Shown: in pieces, positions 1 through 11,751 of the stretch | Position numbering within the stretch: position 1 is the stretch's first letter | Layout: the number at the start of each line of letters is the position of its first letter | Assembly (NCBI RefSeq): GCF_017591435.1 | Contig: NC_059287.1 | Location: forward strand, 8,130,175-8,194,174 | Direction: 5' to 3' | DNA from: Portunus trituberculatus | Taxonomy: Eukaryota > Arthropoda > Malacostraca > Decapoda > Portunidae | DNA length: 64,000 bases | Translations under genes and position numbers: made by a program | Notes under the pieces: model-generated | What the model was told of the DNA's origin: nothing | The model's input: the letters and a program-made list of their open reading frames with translations, nothing else | Database searches by the model: none

Positions 1-2316
1 TACGCTGTTACCCTATCTTCTCCGTTGGGCTCCTCTGATCACAATTTCATTTCTGTATCTTGTCCTATTTCTGCAATTTCTCCTCAGGATCCCCCAAAAG
101 TAGAGGTGCCTCTGGCATTTTGCCTCTACCAGTTGGGGGAACGTGAGGAGGTACTATGCTGATTTTCCGTGGAATGATTACTGTTTCTGCATCAGAGACC
201 ATCCCTGTATGCTGAATGTATAACAGAGGTGATAGTGTCTGGTAGGCATGAGGGCATATATTCCTCATTCTTTTTCTCAACCTAAATCTTCTAAACCTTG
301 GTTTAACACAGCCTGTTCTTGTGCAATACATGATAGAGAGGTTGCCCACAAAATGTACTTGAGCCTTCCATCTCCTGAAACTCATGCACTTTATATTTCT
401 ACCTGGAATCATGCCAAGTCTGTTCTTCAATTTGCCAAACACTCTTTCATAAATAGAAAATGTCAAAATCTTTCAAACTTCAACTCCCCTTGAGACTTCT
501 GGCATCTGGCCACAAACATCTCTAATAACTTTACTTCTTCATCTTTCCCTCCTTTATTTCATCCTGAAGGTACCACTGCCATCTCTTCCATCTCTAAAGT
601 TGAACTCTTCTCTCAAACCTTTGCTAATAACTCCACCTTGGATGATTGTGGGTTTGTCCCTCCCTCTCCTCCTCTCTCTGACAATTTCATGCCTACAATT
701 AAAGTTCTTCATAATAATGTTTTCCATGTCCTCGCTGGCCTAAACCCTCAGAAGGCTTATGGACCTGATAGGGTCCCTCCTATTGTTCTCAAAAACTGTG
801 CTTCTGTGCTTGCACCTTGCCTGGCCAAACTCTTTTAACTATGTCTATCAACTTCTATCTTTCCTTCTTGCTAGAAGTTTGTCTACATTGAGCCTGTTCC
901 TAAAAAGGGTGCCCATTCTAATCCCTAAAACTACTGTCCTATAGCTTTAATCTCTTGTTTGTAAAGTTTTTTAATCTATCCTCAATAAGAAGATTCTTAA
1001 ATATCTGTCACTTCACAATCTTCTGTCTGATTGCCAGTATGGTTTCCATCCAGATTGCTCTACTGGTGATCTTCTAGCATTCCTTACTGAATCTTGGTCA
1101 TCCTCTTTTAGAGATTTTGGTGAAACTTTTGCTGTTGCATTAGACATATCAAAAGCTTTTGGTAGAGTCTGGCACAAAGCTTAGATTTCAAAACTGCCCT
1201 CCTACGGTTACCATCTTTACCTCAGCAACTTTATCTCAAGTTTCCTTCCTGACCGTTCTATTGTAGCCATGGTAGGCAGCCACTGTTCTCCTAAATCTAT
1301 TAACAGTGGTATTCCTCAGGGTTATGTCCTGTTATTCACTCTCTTTCTATTATTCATTAATGATCTTAATCAAACTTCTTGCCCAATCCACTCCTACGCT
1401 GATGGTACCACCATACATCTTTCCATATCCTTTCAGAGATGACCAACCCTCCAGGAAGTCAACAGATCATGCAGGGATGCTACAGAACACATGACTTTTG
1501 ATCTTTCTAAGATTTCTGATTGGGGCAAGAAAAATGTAAGAGTTCAATACCTTAAAAATTCAATTTCTTTATCTATCAACTCGACACAATCTTCCAGACA
1601 ATTATCCCCTCTTTTTCATTGACCCTCAATTGTCTCCCTCTTCCACACTGAATATCCTCAGCCTGTCGTACACTCATAATCTTAACTGAAACTTCACATC
1701 TCATCTCTAGCTAAAACAGCTTCCATGAAGTTAGACGTTCTATGGGATCTCCACCAGTTTTCTCGCCACTCCAATTGCTAACTCTGTACAAGGGCCTTAC
1801 CTGTCCTTGTATGGAGTACTCTTCGCATGTTTGATGGGATTCCACTCACACAGTTTTATTAGATAGAGTGGAATCAAAATCAACTCCCCTCCCTCCTCTG
1901 ACTGACCGTCTTCAGCCTCTTTCTCACTGCCAAAATATTGCATCTCTTTCTATCTTTTACCACAATTTTCATGCTAACTCCTTTACTGATCTAGCTAACT
2001 GCATGCCTCCCCTCCTCCTGCAGCCTCGCTGCTTAATGCTTTCTTCTTCCTCTCATCCCTATTCTGTCCAACTCTCTAATACAAGAGTTATTAACCAGTC
2101 TTCTCAATCATTCATACCTTTCTCTGGTAAACTCTGGAACTCCCTGTCTGCCTCTGTAATTCCATCTTCCTATGACTTGACTTCTTTTAAGAGGCAGGTC
2201 TTAAGACATTTGTCCCTGAATTTGGATAACTCACATGACTAAGGGAACTGGTAACCCAATGGGCCATTTTTTTTTCCATAATTTGTTGCCCTTGACTAGT
2301 TAAAAAAAAAAAAAAG
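1..2316 (+). mobile_element. Decayed non-LTR retrotransposon (LINE), 5' part outside window
   Basis: Reading on the plus strand through several frames gives the end of an APE-type endonuclease (GSSDHNFIS, bases ~28-55), then reverse transcriptase blocks: AYGPDRVPP near 755-782, GIPQGYVL near 1309, SYADGTTIHL near 1393, and a C-terminal tail with FSGKLWNSLSASVIP near 2120-2165. The second Asp of the YADD catalytic box is Gly, so the enzyme would be dead. Stops and frameshifts are frequent. The 3' end is a T-rich stretch and a short A run (2301-2315), typical of target-primed insertion. It belongs to the Jockey/CR1/L2 group by general appearance; the exact clade is not resolved. It sits in the eIF4E2 intron downstream of the exon at 2387. 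Confidence 0.8.
1868..2242 (+). pseudogene. C-terminal segment of LINE reverse transcriptase ORF
   Basis: This is the longest surviving open piece (124 codons) of the decayed LINE at the left edge. It matches the region that follows the polymerase domain in Jockey/CR1-group elements: LTDRLQPLSHCQNIASLS, then a Ser-rich stretch, then FSGKLWNSLSASVIP and KRQVLRHLSL before the stop. No catalytic residues lie in this part. The 3' UTR and A-rich tail begin right after it. It is not a separate gene. Confidence 0.7.
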
Positions 2317-2386
2317 CATGGATATAACACAAAGACAATAATGTGTGACATAAAGACTGTTCAAAGTAACTCTTTTTTCTGCTCAC

Positions 2387-2539
2387 CTGAAAGCGTACAG
2401 AAATGACTGCACCACATATCTCGTCTCCAACCATGAACTGTTCCCCCAGCATGGCCAGGATCATGTTCTCCCAGCACCGGGAGGCAAGGCCCTTCCTTAA
2501 CCGCACTATCCACTTGCCTCCATTTTTGTTGGCCGCATC
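2387..2539 (-). CDS. eIF4E2: eIF4E2 (4EHP) internal exon, core beta-strand region
   Basis: The minus strand shows an acceptor (cctgacag) before base 2539 and a donor (gtgagc) after base 2387. The 153 bases between are 51 codons in phase 0. They encode DAANKNGGKW, VRLRKGLASRCWEN, MLGEQFMVGDEICGAV and end in SVRFQ. This is nearly identical to vertebrate eIF4E2 (4EHP), the cap-binding homologue that represses translation instead of recruiting eIF4G. The basic RLRKG stretch and GDEICG are family signatures. The exon follows the one ending at 3417, which closes with PMWE and so re-forms the eIF4E2 PMWED junction. The next exon is off the left edge. Confidence 0.95.
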
Positions 2540-3416
2540 CTGTCAGGAAAGAAGCCAAACAAGAACGGTTTACACTAAATCTAAACATATAACTTTTCAT
2601 CTCAATTCAAATGCAGATAAGAGTAATAAAAAGTTTAAATCCTGCTTTATATCATATAGTAAAGTTGCTATAAGTAATAGTGTCTCCAAATTCTAAAGAA
2701 ATCAATAAATGAATTGATAAGTTGTTTTATATTGAGAGCTATCTAAAAACCAAAAACTGATGATGCAAAATGAGAAAGTAATTACCTGATGGTGATTTTT
2801 TAATTAAAATATTTTGTAAAATATTGCCACTCAAGACAACCGTGCCTATATGAAGGCTGACAAAATGCTTTAACCAAACTGGGAAATGTATCCCAAATAC
2901 TGAGACAATTGTAAGAAAAAAACATTTTGGATCTAAAACAAACACATAGTCCTTGATGTTGACACAGTTTCATCATGAGGCATAGTGCAACTTTGAATAT
3001 CCCAAGTGATTTCAGCAGAACTATGCTGTTTTCAAATGAAGAAGTTTGCTGACTGAACAAGTTTTTATATCTTCCTGAAATATATTACAAGCAACATTTT
3101 CTGCACATGTGAGGCAAGGATAAAAATAATTACATACAATAAATCAAAGACAGTTTAAATCTTTACTAACACTTTTTAGAAGGGGCTAGAAAACCTTTGA
3201 GTCAATAAGTATTGCCAATACGTCTTTGTTCCATCACATATCTTTTAGAACACAAACAGAAGGTAAGAACAGTATAAAGAAGCTTCAACAATCACATATA
3301 GGAAGCTAGTGACAGTAAGAATGGACTTGATCATTATATACTGGAATAACAACAAGTCCCCCAAAAGTGCCTGGAGCTGCTGCTGCTACCACCACCACCA
3401 CCATACTATTGCCTAC
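2540..3416 (-). other. eIF4E2 intron, unique AT-rich sequence
   Basis: This 877-base intron separates two eIF4E2 exons and has a GT donor (gtaggc at 3416-3411) and an AG acceptor with a short pyrimidine stretch. I see no conserved coding block or element ends in it. The open frames there are short and AT-driven. A short run of CAC/ACC triplets lies at about 3389-3403, just inside the intron. Confidence 0.75.
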
Positions 3417-3531
3417 CTCCCACATGGGCTTGATGCCATCCTTGAAGATGTGTATGTCCGAGTGAGAGTTGAGGTCTGCTGGTCGTACCAGACGACTGTA
3501 GTAAGCCCAAAACTGCTCCACTGAGGCAAAT
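3417..3531 (-). CDS. eIF4E2: eIF4E2 (4EHP) internal exon with cap-stacking Trp
   Basis: The acceptor (tgtctcag) precedes base 3531 and the donor gtaggc follows 3417. The exon has one leading base completing a split codon, then 38 codons: FASVEQFWAYYSRLVRP, DLNSHSDIHIFK, DGIKPMWE. The Trp in PMWE is the equivalent of human 4EHP Trp124, one of the two aromatic residues that sandwich the m7G cap. The Trp in VEQFW corresponds to human Trp95 on the dorsal surface that binds GIGYF and 4E-BP type partners. Both are present. The split codon (AG+A, Arg) matches the end of the exon at 3979. Residue identities were read here; human numbering is from family knowledge. Confidence 0.95.
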
Positions 3532-3978
<447 letters not shown>

Positions 3979-4106
3979 CTGCCAATTAATTTGAGGTTCT
4001 GATCATAGTTCTGCGTGGTTGCCTGCTTGCCTGGTGCTCTTCGGCTGAACCAAATGTTGTAGGTGAACTGTAGCCGATGGTCTCCAGGCTTCACCTCCAC
4101 TGGTGG
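3979..4106 (-). CDS. eIF4E2: eIF4E2 (4EHP) internal exon with cap-binding Tyr
   Basis: On the minus strand the acceptor tgcatgcag precedes base 4106 and the donor gtgagtt follows 3979. The exon is 42 codons plus two bases. It begins PPVEVKPGDHRLQFTYNIWF and continues SRRAPGKQATTQNYDQNLK, ending LIG plus AG of a split Arg codon. The PP-x-EV-x-PG-x-x-RLQ start resembles Drosophila 4EHP as I recall it, and the Tyr in QNYDQN aligns with human Tyr78, the second cap-stacking residue. The upstream exon (42738-42810) ends in KPL in phase 0 and joins cleanly, so the intron between them is 38,631 bases. Confidence 0.95.
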
Positions 4107-4337
4107 CTGCATGCATATGCACACACACAGAGCAGTAGATAAATCAGCACTGTTAATTTTGCTCTTTCAACAGGAAAAAATATTTTTAACTGTCATGAAT
4201 ATAAGGAAAGCTGCAAGAAGCTTCATGTGGCAGTCCAAATGAAGTAAAACTATCTATTGTACCTAATTACACTTATTTTTCTTACCCTCATACCTTGTTC
4301 AAGGACTGTATGAATAAATAAGCCTTTCAAACCTTGT

Positions 4338-4339
<2 letters not shown>

Positions 4340-4391
<52 letters not shown>
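4340..4391. repeat. (AC)n microsatellite at 5' edge of LINE A
   Basis: About 26 AC units directly abut the 5'-truncated end of the CR1-like copy starting at 4392. AC/GT tracts recur at the edges of nearly all CR1-like copies in this window, so the tract is probably the insertion target or was expanded at the junction. Confidence 0.95.
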
Positions 4392-4394
<3 letters not shown>

Positions 4395-4669
4395 AAGCTA
4401 AAAGATCTAGTTAACAAAGAAAAAGAAAGAGTACAAGACGTGATTAAAAAAGAAGTACAGGCATGGAGAATCCAAGATAAGAAAGACAAGGAATAATTTC
4501 AAGTAGTATTTCAAAAACAGTTAAAAAAAAGAGATGAAAATATGACAAGCAAAATGATAGGAGTCCTCAAGAAAAAAGAAAATTTAGTAAGACAAATTGC
4601 AGAAAAAAAATTATTTTTGGACTGAAAGAAAACAAATTTAAATATAGACCAAGAAGGGAAAAAGACGAA

Positions 4670-4951
4670 ATGAAATCAGTAAAAGATCTACTAAAACATC
4701 TGAATGATGAGGATAGACAGAACTTAGAAGAGGAAGTAGAAGAAATCCATAGAATGGGACCATATCAAGAAGGAACAGTGAGACCAATTAAGATATTACT
4801 AAAATCACAAGCAGCAGCAGAAGTACTATATAGAAAAACAAAACTCAGAGAAACAGAAGGTCGCAAAGATATATATATAAAGAAAAATAGAAACGAGGAG
4901 GAAAGGAAGAGACACAATGAACAGGTGGCAGAAGCAAGAGAAAAAAAATAA
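4670..4951 (+). pseudogene. LINE family A ORF1 C-terminal domain remnant
   Basis: An open piece of 93 codons carries EEVEEIHRMGPYQEGTVRP, then IKILLKSQAAAEVLYR and a Lys/Arg/Glu-rich tail. The same block, with RPIRIKLKSQ or RPLKLKLKSQ, occurs in families B (8315-8809) and F (36295-37095), where an upstream RRM-like strand (CVIITGL or CVVIFGV) is preserved. It therefore looks like the C-terminal part of an L1-type ORF1 RNA-binding protein. In family F this part is continuous with the endonuclease; here stops at about 4950 separate them. Confidence 0.65.
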
Positions 4952-5091
4952 TGAAAGGTCAGAGGAGGAGAAGAAGGCATTTTTTTGGAGAATTATAGGA
5001 GACAGGATAAGGAAATGGTATATAAAAGAGAAAGAAGAGAAAAATATGGAGCAAGTTTAACTAAAATTGATAAGAACAAGATATTAAAAAT

Positions 5092-5784
5092 GATGTATAC
5101 AAACATAGATGGGATATTGTATGCCTGGTGGAAACAAAGTTAAATGAGGCAATAAAAATAGACATAGATAAAAGGTATAATATATGGAGGAGAGACAGAG
5201 TGGGTAAAGGAGGAGGAGGAGTCATGATGATATTAAGGAAGGAGATAGTGGTAAATCAAGTGGAGTTTGGGGGAGGAAAATCAGAAATACTGTATGTTAA
5301 GGTACATATTAATAAAAAGGAGTTAACAATCATTGGAACATATGTGCCACCAAAAACAAACTCATGGACTAACCACAATAAGGAGTCTTAAAAGAATCAT
5401 TAAGGAAAGGAGAAAAGTGATATTGGTAGGAGATTTCAACTGTAAGGAGGTAGACTGGGAAAATTATGAAAGTGGTAGGGGGGAAGATGCCTGGGGAGAT
5501 AGATTCCTGAACCTAGTGATAGATAATTTGATGGTCCAAAGAGTAAAGGAAAACACAAGATTCAGAGGAAACGATGAGCCGGCAAGATTAGACCTAGTTT
5601 TTACAAGGGATATACCAATTAACGATGATATAAGATACAAGTGTCCATTGGGAAAGAGTGACCATGTAATATTAGAAATGGATATAGAAGAAGGAAAGGA
5701 AGATAGAGATGAATCATACAAAGGAGACCGATTAAATTACAGAAAGGCTGATATTGAGAATCTCAAGAACTATTTTAAAACGTA
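5092..5784 (+). pseudogene. LINE family A endonuclease (APE/EEP type), broken
   Basis: Pieces in neighbouring frames give MYTNIDG, METKLNEAI, a GGGGVMM loop, IIGTYVPPKT, VILVGDFNCKEVDWENYE, ARLDLVFTRD and GKSDHVILEMD. These are the ordered motifs of the apurinic-like endonuclease that nicks the target for reverse transcription, with the catalytic GDFN and SDH blocks still readable. Frameshifts lie near 5130 and 5390 and the frame ends at 5785. The ORF1 remnant precedes it and the RT follows. Confidence 0.85.
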
Positions 5785-6097
5785 AACTGGGAGGAGATGG
5801 AAAACTCATTAACGGTTCAAGAGAAATATAACTTATTTTTGGAAATATACAAAACTGGGGTCAGGAATATGTCCCAAAATATAGACCTAAAGAAGAAGGA
5901 AAGAAAGATTGGTTTAATGCAAGATGTGCTAGGGCAAAGGAGAAACGAGATGGAGCATGGAAAAGGTGGAGAAGAAACAGAAATCCAGAAAATAAGGAAA
6001 ACTTCAAAACAGCAAGAAATGAATATGCTAAGGTGAGAAAGGAAGAAGAAAGAACTATGAAAAGGACATTGTCGAAAAATGTAAGGAACAACCAAAA

Positions 6098-7817
6098 TTG
6101 TTCTACAGATTCATAAATGGAAAAATAAGACAAAAAGAAACAATAGAAAGGTTAAAAGGAGAAAACGGAATGGTGGAAGACCCAAAAAGTATGGCAGAAC
6201 TGTTAAATAGTAAATTTCATGAGGTCTTTACTAAGGAATCCAAATTTGAAAGACCACAGGGTAATAGAGACTGTCTATATGAAAGAGATTAAAGTAACCA
6301 AGCTTGAAATAAAAAGTTGATGACGGAATTGGATGAGGAAAAGGCAATGGGACCGGATGAAGTCTCAGGCAGAATACTGAAAGAATGTAGGGAAGAACTA
6401 GCAAGTCCAATATACAACATCATAAAATGCTCAATAGAAAATGGAACAGTGCCAGTGGAGTGGAAAAGAGCTGAGGTGGTTCCCATATATAAGAGCGGAA
6501 GGAAGGAAGAACCTTTAAATTACAGACCGGTATCACTAACTAGTGTAATATGCAAGATGTGTGAAAAAGTAATAAAGAAGCAATGGATTGAGTTTCTTGA
6601 AGACAACAAAATATTATCAAATAGCCAATTTGGTTTTAGAAAAGGTCGGTCATGTGTAACAAATTTATTGAGTTTCTACTCTAGAATAGTTGATAAAGTA
6701 CAAGAGAGAGAGGATGGGTTGACTGTATTTATTTAGATCTAAAAAGGCTTTTGATAAAGTGCCACATGAAAGATTACTATGGAAGTTAGAGGAGAAGGGT
6801 GGCTTAAAAGGAAGCACATTGAGATGGATGAAGAATTACTTAAGGGGAGAGAAATAAGGACGATAGTTAAAGATATGAAGTCCAAGTGGAGAACAGTAGA
6901 CAGCGGAGTGCCACAGGGGTCAGTATTGGCACCAATACTTTTCTCGTATATATAAATGACATGCCAGAGGAGTGAACAGCTACATAAATCTGTTTGCGGA
7001 CGATGCGAAACTGTGCAGAGTCATTAAACAAAAGAGGATTGTGAAATACTACAGGAAGACTTAAACAAGATCTGGAAATGGAGCAAAAAATGGGAGATGG
7101 AATTCAATGTGGACAAAAGCCATGTCATGGAAATGGGAAAAAGTGAAAGACAACCAGTGGGAATCTATAAGATGGGAGATGGAGTAGAACTAGAAAAAGT
7201 AAAAAAGGAAAAGGACTTGGGAGTGACAATGGAAGAAAATAATCAACCAGTAAGCCATATTGATAGAATTTTCAGAGAGCGTATAATTTGCTAAGGAATA
7301 TTGGAGTAGCATTTCACTATATGGACAAGGAAATGATGAAGAAATTGATAAGTACTAAAATAAGACCTAGATTGGAATATGCAGGAGTTGTGTGGACTCC
7401 CCATAAAAGAAACACATAAGAAAATTAGAGACTACAAAAATGGCTACAAGAATGGTTCCAGAATTTAAAGGGATGACATATGAGGAGAGACTAAAGGCTA
7501 TGAATCTACCAACCTTGGAGCAGAGAAGAGAGAGAGGGGATCTGATACAAGTTTATAAATTGATTAACGGAATGGATGAAGTGGATAATGAGAAACTGAT
7601 CCTGAGAGAAGAATATGACTTTAGAAGCACAAGATCGCATAGTAAGAAACTAAGGAAGGGACGATGTTTGAAAGATGTTAAAAAATTTAGTTTCCCGCAA
7701 AGATGTGTTGAGACTTGGAACAGTTTGAGTGAGGAAGTGGTGTCAGCAAAGAGTGTACATAGTTTTAAAGAAAAATTGGATAAGTGTAGATATGGAGACA
7801 GGACCACACGGGCATAA
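6098..7817 (+). pseudogene. LINE family A reverse transcriptase, broken
   Basis: Ordered RT blocks are present: EEKAMGPDEVSGRILKECRE (6335-6395), NYRPVSLTSVICK, FGFRKGRSCVTNLL, FDKVPHERLLWKL, PQGSVLAP, and the catalytic FADDAKLCRV at about 6992-7020. A C-terminal segment follows (VETWNSLSEEVVSAKS, then GDRTTRA at the stop, 7817). There are single-base frameshifts around 6736, 6850, 6950 and 7290. The FADD box is intact, so loss of function is due to frame breaks. The C-terminal GD-x-TTRA ending recurs in families B and F. Confidence 0.85.
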
Positions 7818-7901
7818 AGCCCAGGCCCTGTAAAACTACAACTAGGTAAATACAACTAGGTAAATACACACACACACACACATCAGCTGGCGATAACAAT
7901 C

Positions 7902-8315
7902 ATGGCATCCACCCCTCGACAAGCCCGGGACTTTGAAGGTTTTGTGACCACTCCAAGAGGACTAAAGAAATTAGACATGGATGCAAGAATTCAGGCATTA
8001 GAAAGTAAGTTTCTAAACATTATATCCATAGAAGAAAAGCTAGATAGAGTCACAGCAGAGAACGATTCCTTAAAAAAAGAAATCTATTTGTTAACGATAG
8101 AGAACAAAGAGCTATTGAGGGAAAAAGTGGAAATGGAGAAAGAAAACCAACATCTAAGGAAACAATGTGACGAGATGAAGGCTAAACTCCTCGAAATGGA
8201 GAAGAAAATATCCGAAGGGGACTTGGGGAAGGAGGAATGCCTTAACCTAATTGATGCCAGGATGAAAGAAATGAAACATGAACACCAGGAAGTACAAAGG
8301 TTCTTTAGGAGATAG
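7902..8315 (+). pseudogene. LINE family B ORF1, coiled-coil half
   Basis: The 137-codon frame starts MASTPRQARDFEGF, and this ATG follows the AC tract by 20 bases. From about residue 30 to 125 it is a heptad-like coiled coil rich in Glu, Lys and Leu (IENKELLREKVEMEKEN). L1-type ORF1 proteins use such a coiled coil to trimerise before binding RNA. A stop at 8313 and a frame change separate it from the RRM/C-terminal half beginning at 8315. It is likely one protein broken by a small indel. Confidence 0.7.
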
Positions 8316-8809
8316 TGAAAAAGCAGGAACAAGAAAATAAAGTTATTACACAGAGTGAAATGGTAAAGGCATTAAAGGAAAATGACTATGTGGTGAGAGA
8401 TATTGCTAAAAAGAAAAAATGCGTGATCATAACAGGATTGAGGGAGGAAACTAACAGGAACTGGCAAGATAGGAGGGGTAAGGAAAATGACAGGATTAAG
8501 TCTTTACTGAATAAGATCTCAGAAGAGGAAGAGTGCCTATATGCTGAGGTAGAAGAAAGTGTGAGACTAGGTGCTTTTGAGGAGGGCAAGAGTAGACCAT
8601 TAAAATTGAAATTAAAATCTCAAGTGGCAGCTGAGGCCTTGCTGAGGAGGGCTTGGAAACTTAAGAACTCTGAGGAAACCAAAACAATTTACATAAGAAG
8701 AAATATGTCACAGGATGAACGAATGAAAATGAAAGAGCTTGTAACTGAAGTGAGAGAGAGGAATGAAGAAAGAACCAAGAAGGAAAAGACCAAGTTTTTT
8801 GGAGGATGA
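8315..8809 (+). pseudogene. LINE family B ORF1, RRM-like and C-terminal half
   Basis: The 164-codon frame has an RRM-like strand (CVIITGLREE, about residues 36-45), an acidic linker, then RPLKLKLKSQVAAEALLRRA and IYIRRNMSQDERMKMKEL. The last block resembles the C-terminal domain of L1-type ORF1 RNA-binding proteins. It overlaps the start of the endonuclease frame (8763) by 47 bases in another frame. In family F the equivalent junction is in frame. Assignment to the L1-type ORF1 class is inferred from motif order. Confidence 0.65.
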
Positions 8810-11709
8810 GAAATGGGAGGCTGAAGAAGTGGTGGATAAAACAGACGGAATAGACATTACACTGACGGAAACATGGAAGAAAGAGACTAGGAATGGAATT
8901 CAAGTGACTTACACGAATATAGATGGATTTCTGTCTAAGAGGCTAGAATGTATGGATTACCTACGAAATAACGAACCGGACATAATGTGTGTGGTGGAAA
9001 CAAAGTTCAGGCCCGAAATAAAGCTAGATTGGTTTCATGTAAAACACTACAAAGTATGAAGAAATGATAGAAAAAATAAAGGAGGTGGTGGTATAATGGT
9101 TCTTACTAAGGAAGATCTGATAGTGAAGGAGGTGAACAATAGTAAGGGTAATGAGGAAGTGATAAGTATGCTTATAACAGATGATAAGAGGGACATTAAT
9201 ATTACAATAGTATACATACCACCCAGAACCAGTGCTTGGGAATATGAATAGTATCAAATGGTGATGAGAAATACTCTAGACAGAATGAAGCAGAAACTCA
9301 TCAGAAAGGACAGAGTGATGATAGTCAGGGACTTTAATTGTAAAGAAATAGTGTGGGAGGACTACGAAGTGGTGAACGGTGGTGAGTGGGCAGAGGAATT
9401 GTTAAACGTAGCAACAAATAACTTGATGACACAGTGGGTGAGATCACCAACAAGGTGCAGGGGACAAGATGTTGCAGCAAGGTTGGATTTGGTATTTGCC
9501 AGGGGCATCTCCCTAAAAGAGGAAATTGAACATGAATGTCCCTTGGGGAAAAGCGACCATGATGTCCTAAGCTTTGAGCTGGATGCGGAATTAAGCACGG
9601 ATAAGATTGTAGAACACAGGGAGGAAAAATTAAATCATATTAGGGCAAATTATAACCATATAAGGGAGTTCTTTAATGAAATTGACTGGTCCGTGGTATA
9701 CCAGGAAGGGGATATGCAATTGAAATACAATAAATTTATGGATTTATATAACTCTGCTGTGAAGTTTGTGCCATATCACAGAAAGAGGACTTTAAATAAT
9801 AAACAGTGGTTTAATAGAAATTGTGAAGAAGCAAAAAAGAACAAAGAAAAGGTATGGAAGAAACTTAAGAAAAACAGTGATGTATTATCAAGAGAAGTTT
9901 ACAAAACAGCAAGGAATAGATATGTTGAAGTAAGGAGAACAGCACAAAAGGAATATGAACAGAGGGTGGTGGAAAACTGTGATAGTGACCCTAAAATGTT
10001 TTACAAATTCCTAAATAAAAAACTAAATAAAAGGGAGGCAATAGAAAAGGTAAAAAATGGGGAAGAAGTATATGAGGATGCTAGAGATATAGGTGAAATT
10101 TTGAATGACAACTTTTGCAAAGTGTTTACAAAGGAGAACCATTTTATAGGAGAAAGGCCTACGGAAATAAAGCAAATGCAGGACATCATGGTTACTAAAG
10201 AAGATGTAAGGAAAATTATAAGCAATTTGGATATTAATAAATCAATGGGGCCTGATGGCATATCTGGGAGGTTGCTAAAAGAATGTAAGGATCAATTGTT
10301 GAACCCCGTATTTGATATTGTGGAAACCTCCATACAAACAGGAATAGTTCCGAAAGAGTGGAAAAGAGCTGACATTGTGCCTATATATAAGAATGGTAAT
10401 AGAAAGGAACCATTAAATTACAGACCAGTATCGTTGACTAGTATATTGTGCAAGGTATGTGAAGAAGTAATTAAAGCTAAGTGGAGTGAGTATCTAGAAA
10501 GTGAAAACATTCTGAGTGAAAGGCAGTTTGGTTTCAGAAAAGAAAGATCGTGCGTATCCAATTTATTATGTTTTTATTCAAGAGTGACTGACATACTACA
10601 ACATTAAGAGGGATGGGTGGATGCTATCTACCTGGACTTCAGAAAGGCCTTTGATAAAATGCCACACAATAGACTGATGTGTAAACTAAAGAAGATTGGA
10701 GGAGTAAGTGATAAACTAGCAAAATGGATGGAAAATTACTTAGTGGGAAGAGAAATGCGAACAGTGGTGAAAGGAAGGAAGTCCGAGTGGAAGAAGGTAA
10801 CCAGTGGAGTTCCACAAGGGTCAGTACTTGGTACCATCATGTTTTTAATTTATGTTAATGATATGCCAGTAGGAATTGACAGTTACATGAATATGTTCGC
10901 AGACGATACCAAAATTATGAAGAGAGTAAAGAATATGGAAGATTATAACAAGTTACAGGAGGATCTTGATAAAATATATGAGTGGAGTAAATAGTGGCTG
11001 ATTGAATTTAATATAAACAAGAGCCATGTTATGAAAATGGGAAGAAGTAGATACAGACTGATCTGGGATTACAGGCAGGGTTATGAGAAAATTGAAGAGA
11101 CCAATGAGGAGAAAGACTTGGGAGTAACCGTGCAAAACACTTTGTCACCGGAGAAACACATTAACAAGATATTTGGGAAAACATAACATGCTTCAAAATA
11201 TTGGCCTTGCATTCCACTACCTAGATGAAGGAATGATGAAGAAGATATTATGCACCTTAATAAGACCCCAGTTAGAATATGCAGCTTGCGTCTGGTCACC
11301 GCATATGAAGAAAAATGTGAAGAAGGTGGAAAGGGTACAGAGGTTGGCAACAAGGATGGTACCAGGACTCAAGGATTTAGACTATGAGGAAAGACTGAGG
11401 AAACTAGGGCTGACCACATTAGAAGAGAGAAGAACAAGAGGAGACATGATAACTATGTATAAATTGGTGAACAAGATTGACATATTGGACAGAGAGTTGA
11501 TAAAGGTGACCACAAGTAATCATCTCCGAGGACATGGAAAAAAACTAATAAAAAACATCTGTCTAAATGACATGAGAAAATACAGTTTCCCGCATCGTAG
11601 TATTGATAAGTGGAATAAATTGAGCAGTGATGTCGTTGACGCAGTGTGTGTCAATCAGATGAAAGAGATATGACAGGAGTGGACAAGGAGACAGGACACA
11701 GAGAGCTTA
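8763..11709 (+). pseudogene. LINE family B ORF2: endonuclease plus reverse transcriptase
   Basis: One reading frame runs from 8763 to about 11170 with stops at 9057 (TGA in KV-stop-RND, likely CGA decay), 9249, 10605 and 10992. One shift near 11170 and another near 11670 complete the breaks. The endonuclease shows VVETKF, GGGGIMV, VYIPPRTSAWE, DFNCKEIVWEDYE and GKSDHDVLSFE. The RT shows SMGPDGISGRLLKECK, NYRPVSLTSILCK, FGFRKERSCVSNLL, DFRKAFDKMPH, PQGSVLGT and the catalytic FADDTKIMKR (about 10896-10925). The end reads GDRTQRA before the stop at 11709. The domain content is complete and the breaks are few, so this is a relatively recent copy. Confidence 0.88.
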
Positions 11710-11751
11710 GCTCGGGCCCTGTAATACACAAATAGGTAAATACACACATGT

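Larger units (their letters stand above)
4392..7864 (+). mobile_element. CR1-like LINE, family A copy 1 (5'-truncated)
   Basis: The copy begins within ORF1 right after the (AC)n tract and runs to a 3' end with two copies of aactaggtaaatac. In order it holds ORF1 remains (4392-4980), an APE endonuclease (about 5090-5780) and a reverse transcriptase (about 6100-7817). All are broken by stops and small indels. Comparison with the minus-strand copy at 44410-48525 shows the same family, and that copy keeps about 0.6 kb more at the 5' end. The copy is in antisense orientation relative to eIF4E2, inside its large intron. Confidence 0.9.
7865..11750 (+). mobile_element. CR1-like LINE, family B, nearly full length
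   Basis: The element starts after (AC)n at 7866-7882 and ends with aataggtaaatacacac near 11750. It contains ORF1 (7902-8809) and an EN-RT ORF2 (8763-11709) in the usual order. The body of ORF2 lies in one reading frame from 8763 to about 11170 with only four stop codons, so it is much better preserved than copy A. It was inserted at the 3' tail of copy A. A 3' fragment of the same family is at 43985-44381 on the minus strand. Confidence 0.88.

Noticed and set aside
2361..2600. Alternative minus-strand frame across the eIF4E2 exon
   Set aside because: It is out of frame with eIF4E2 and runs into intron on both sides.
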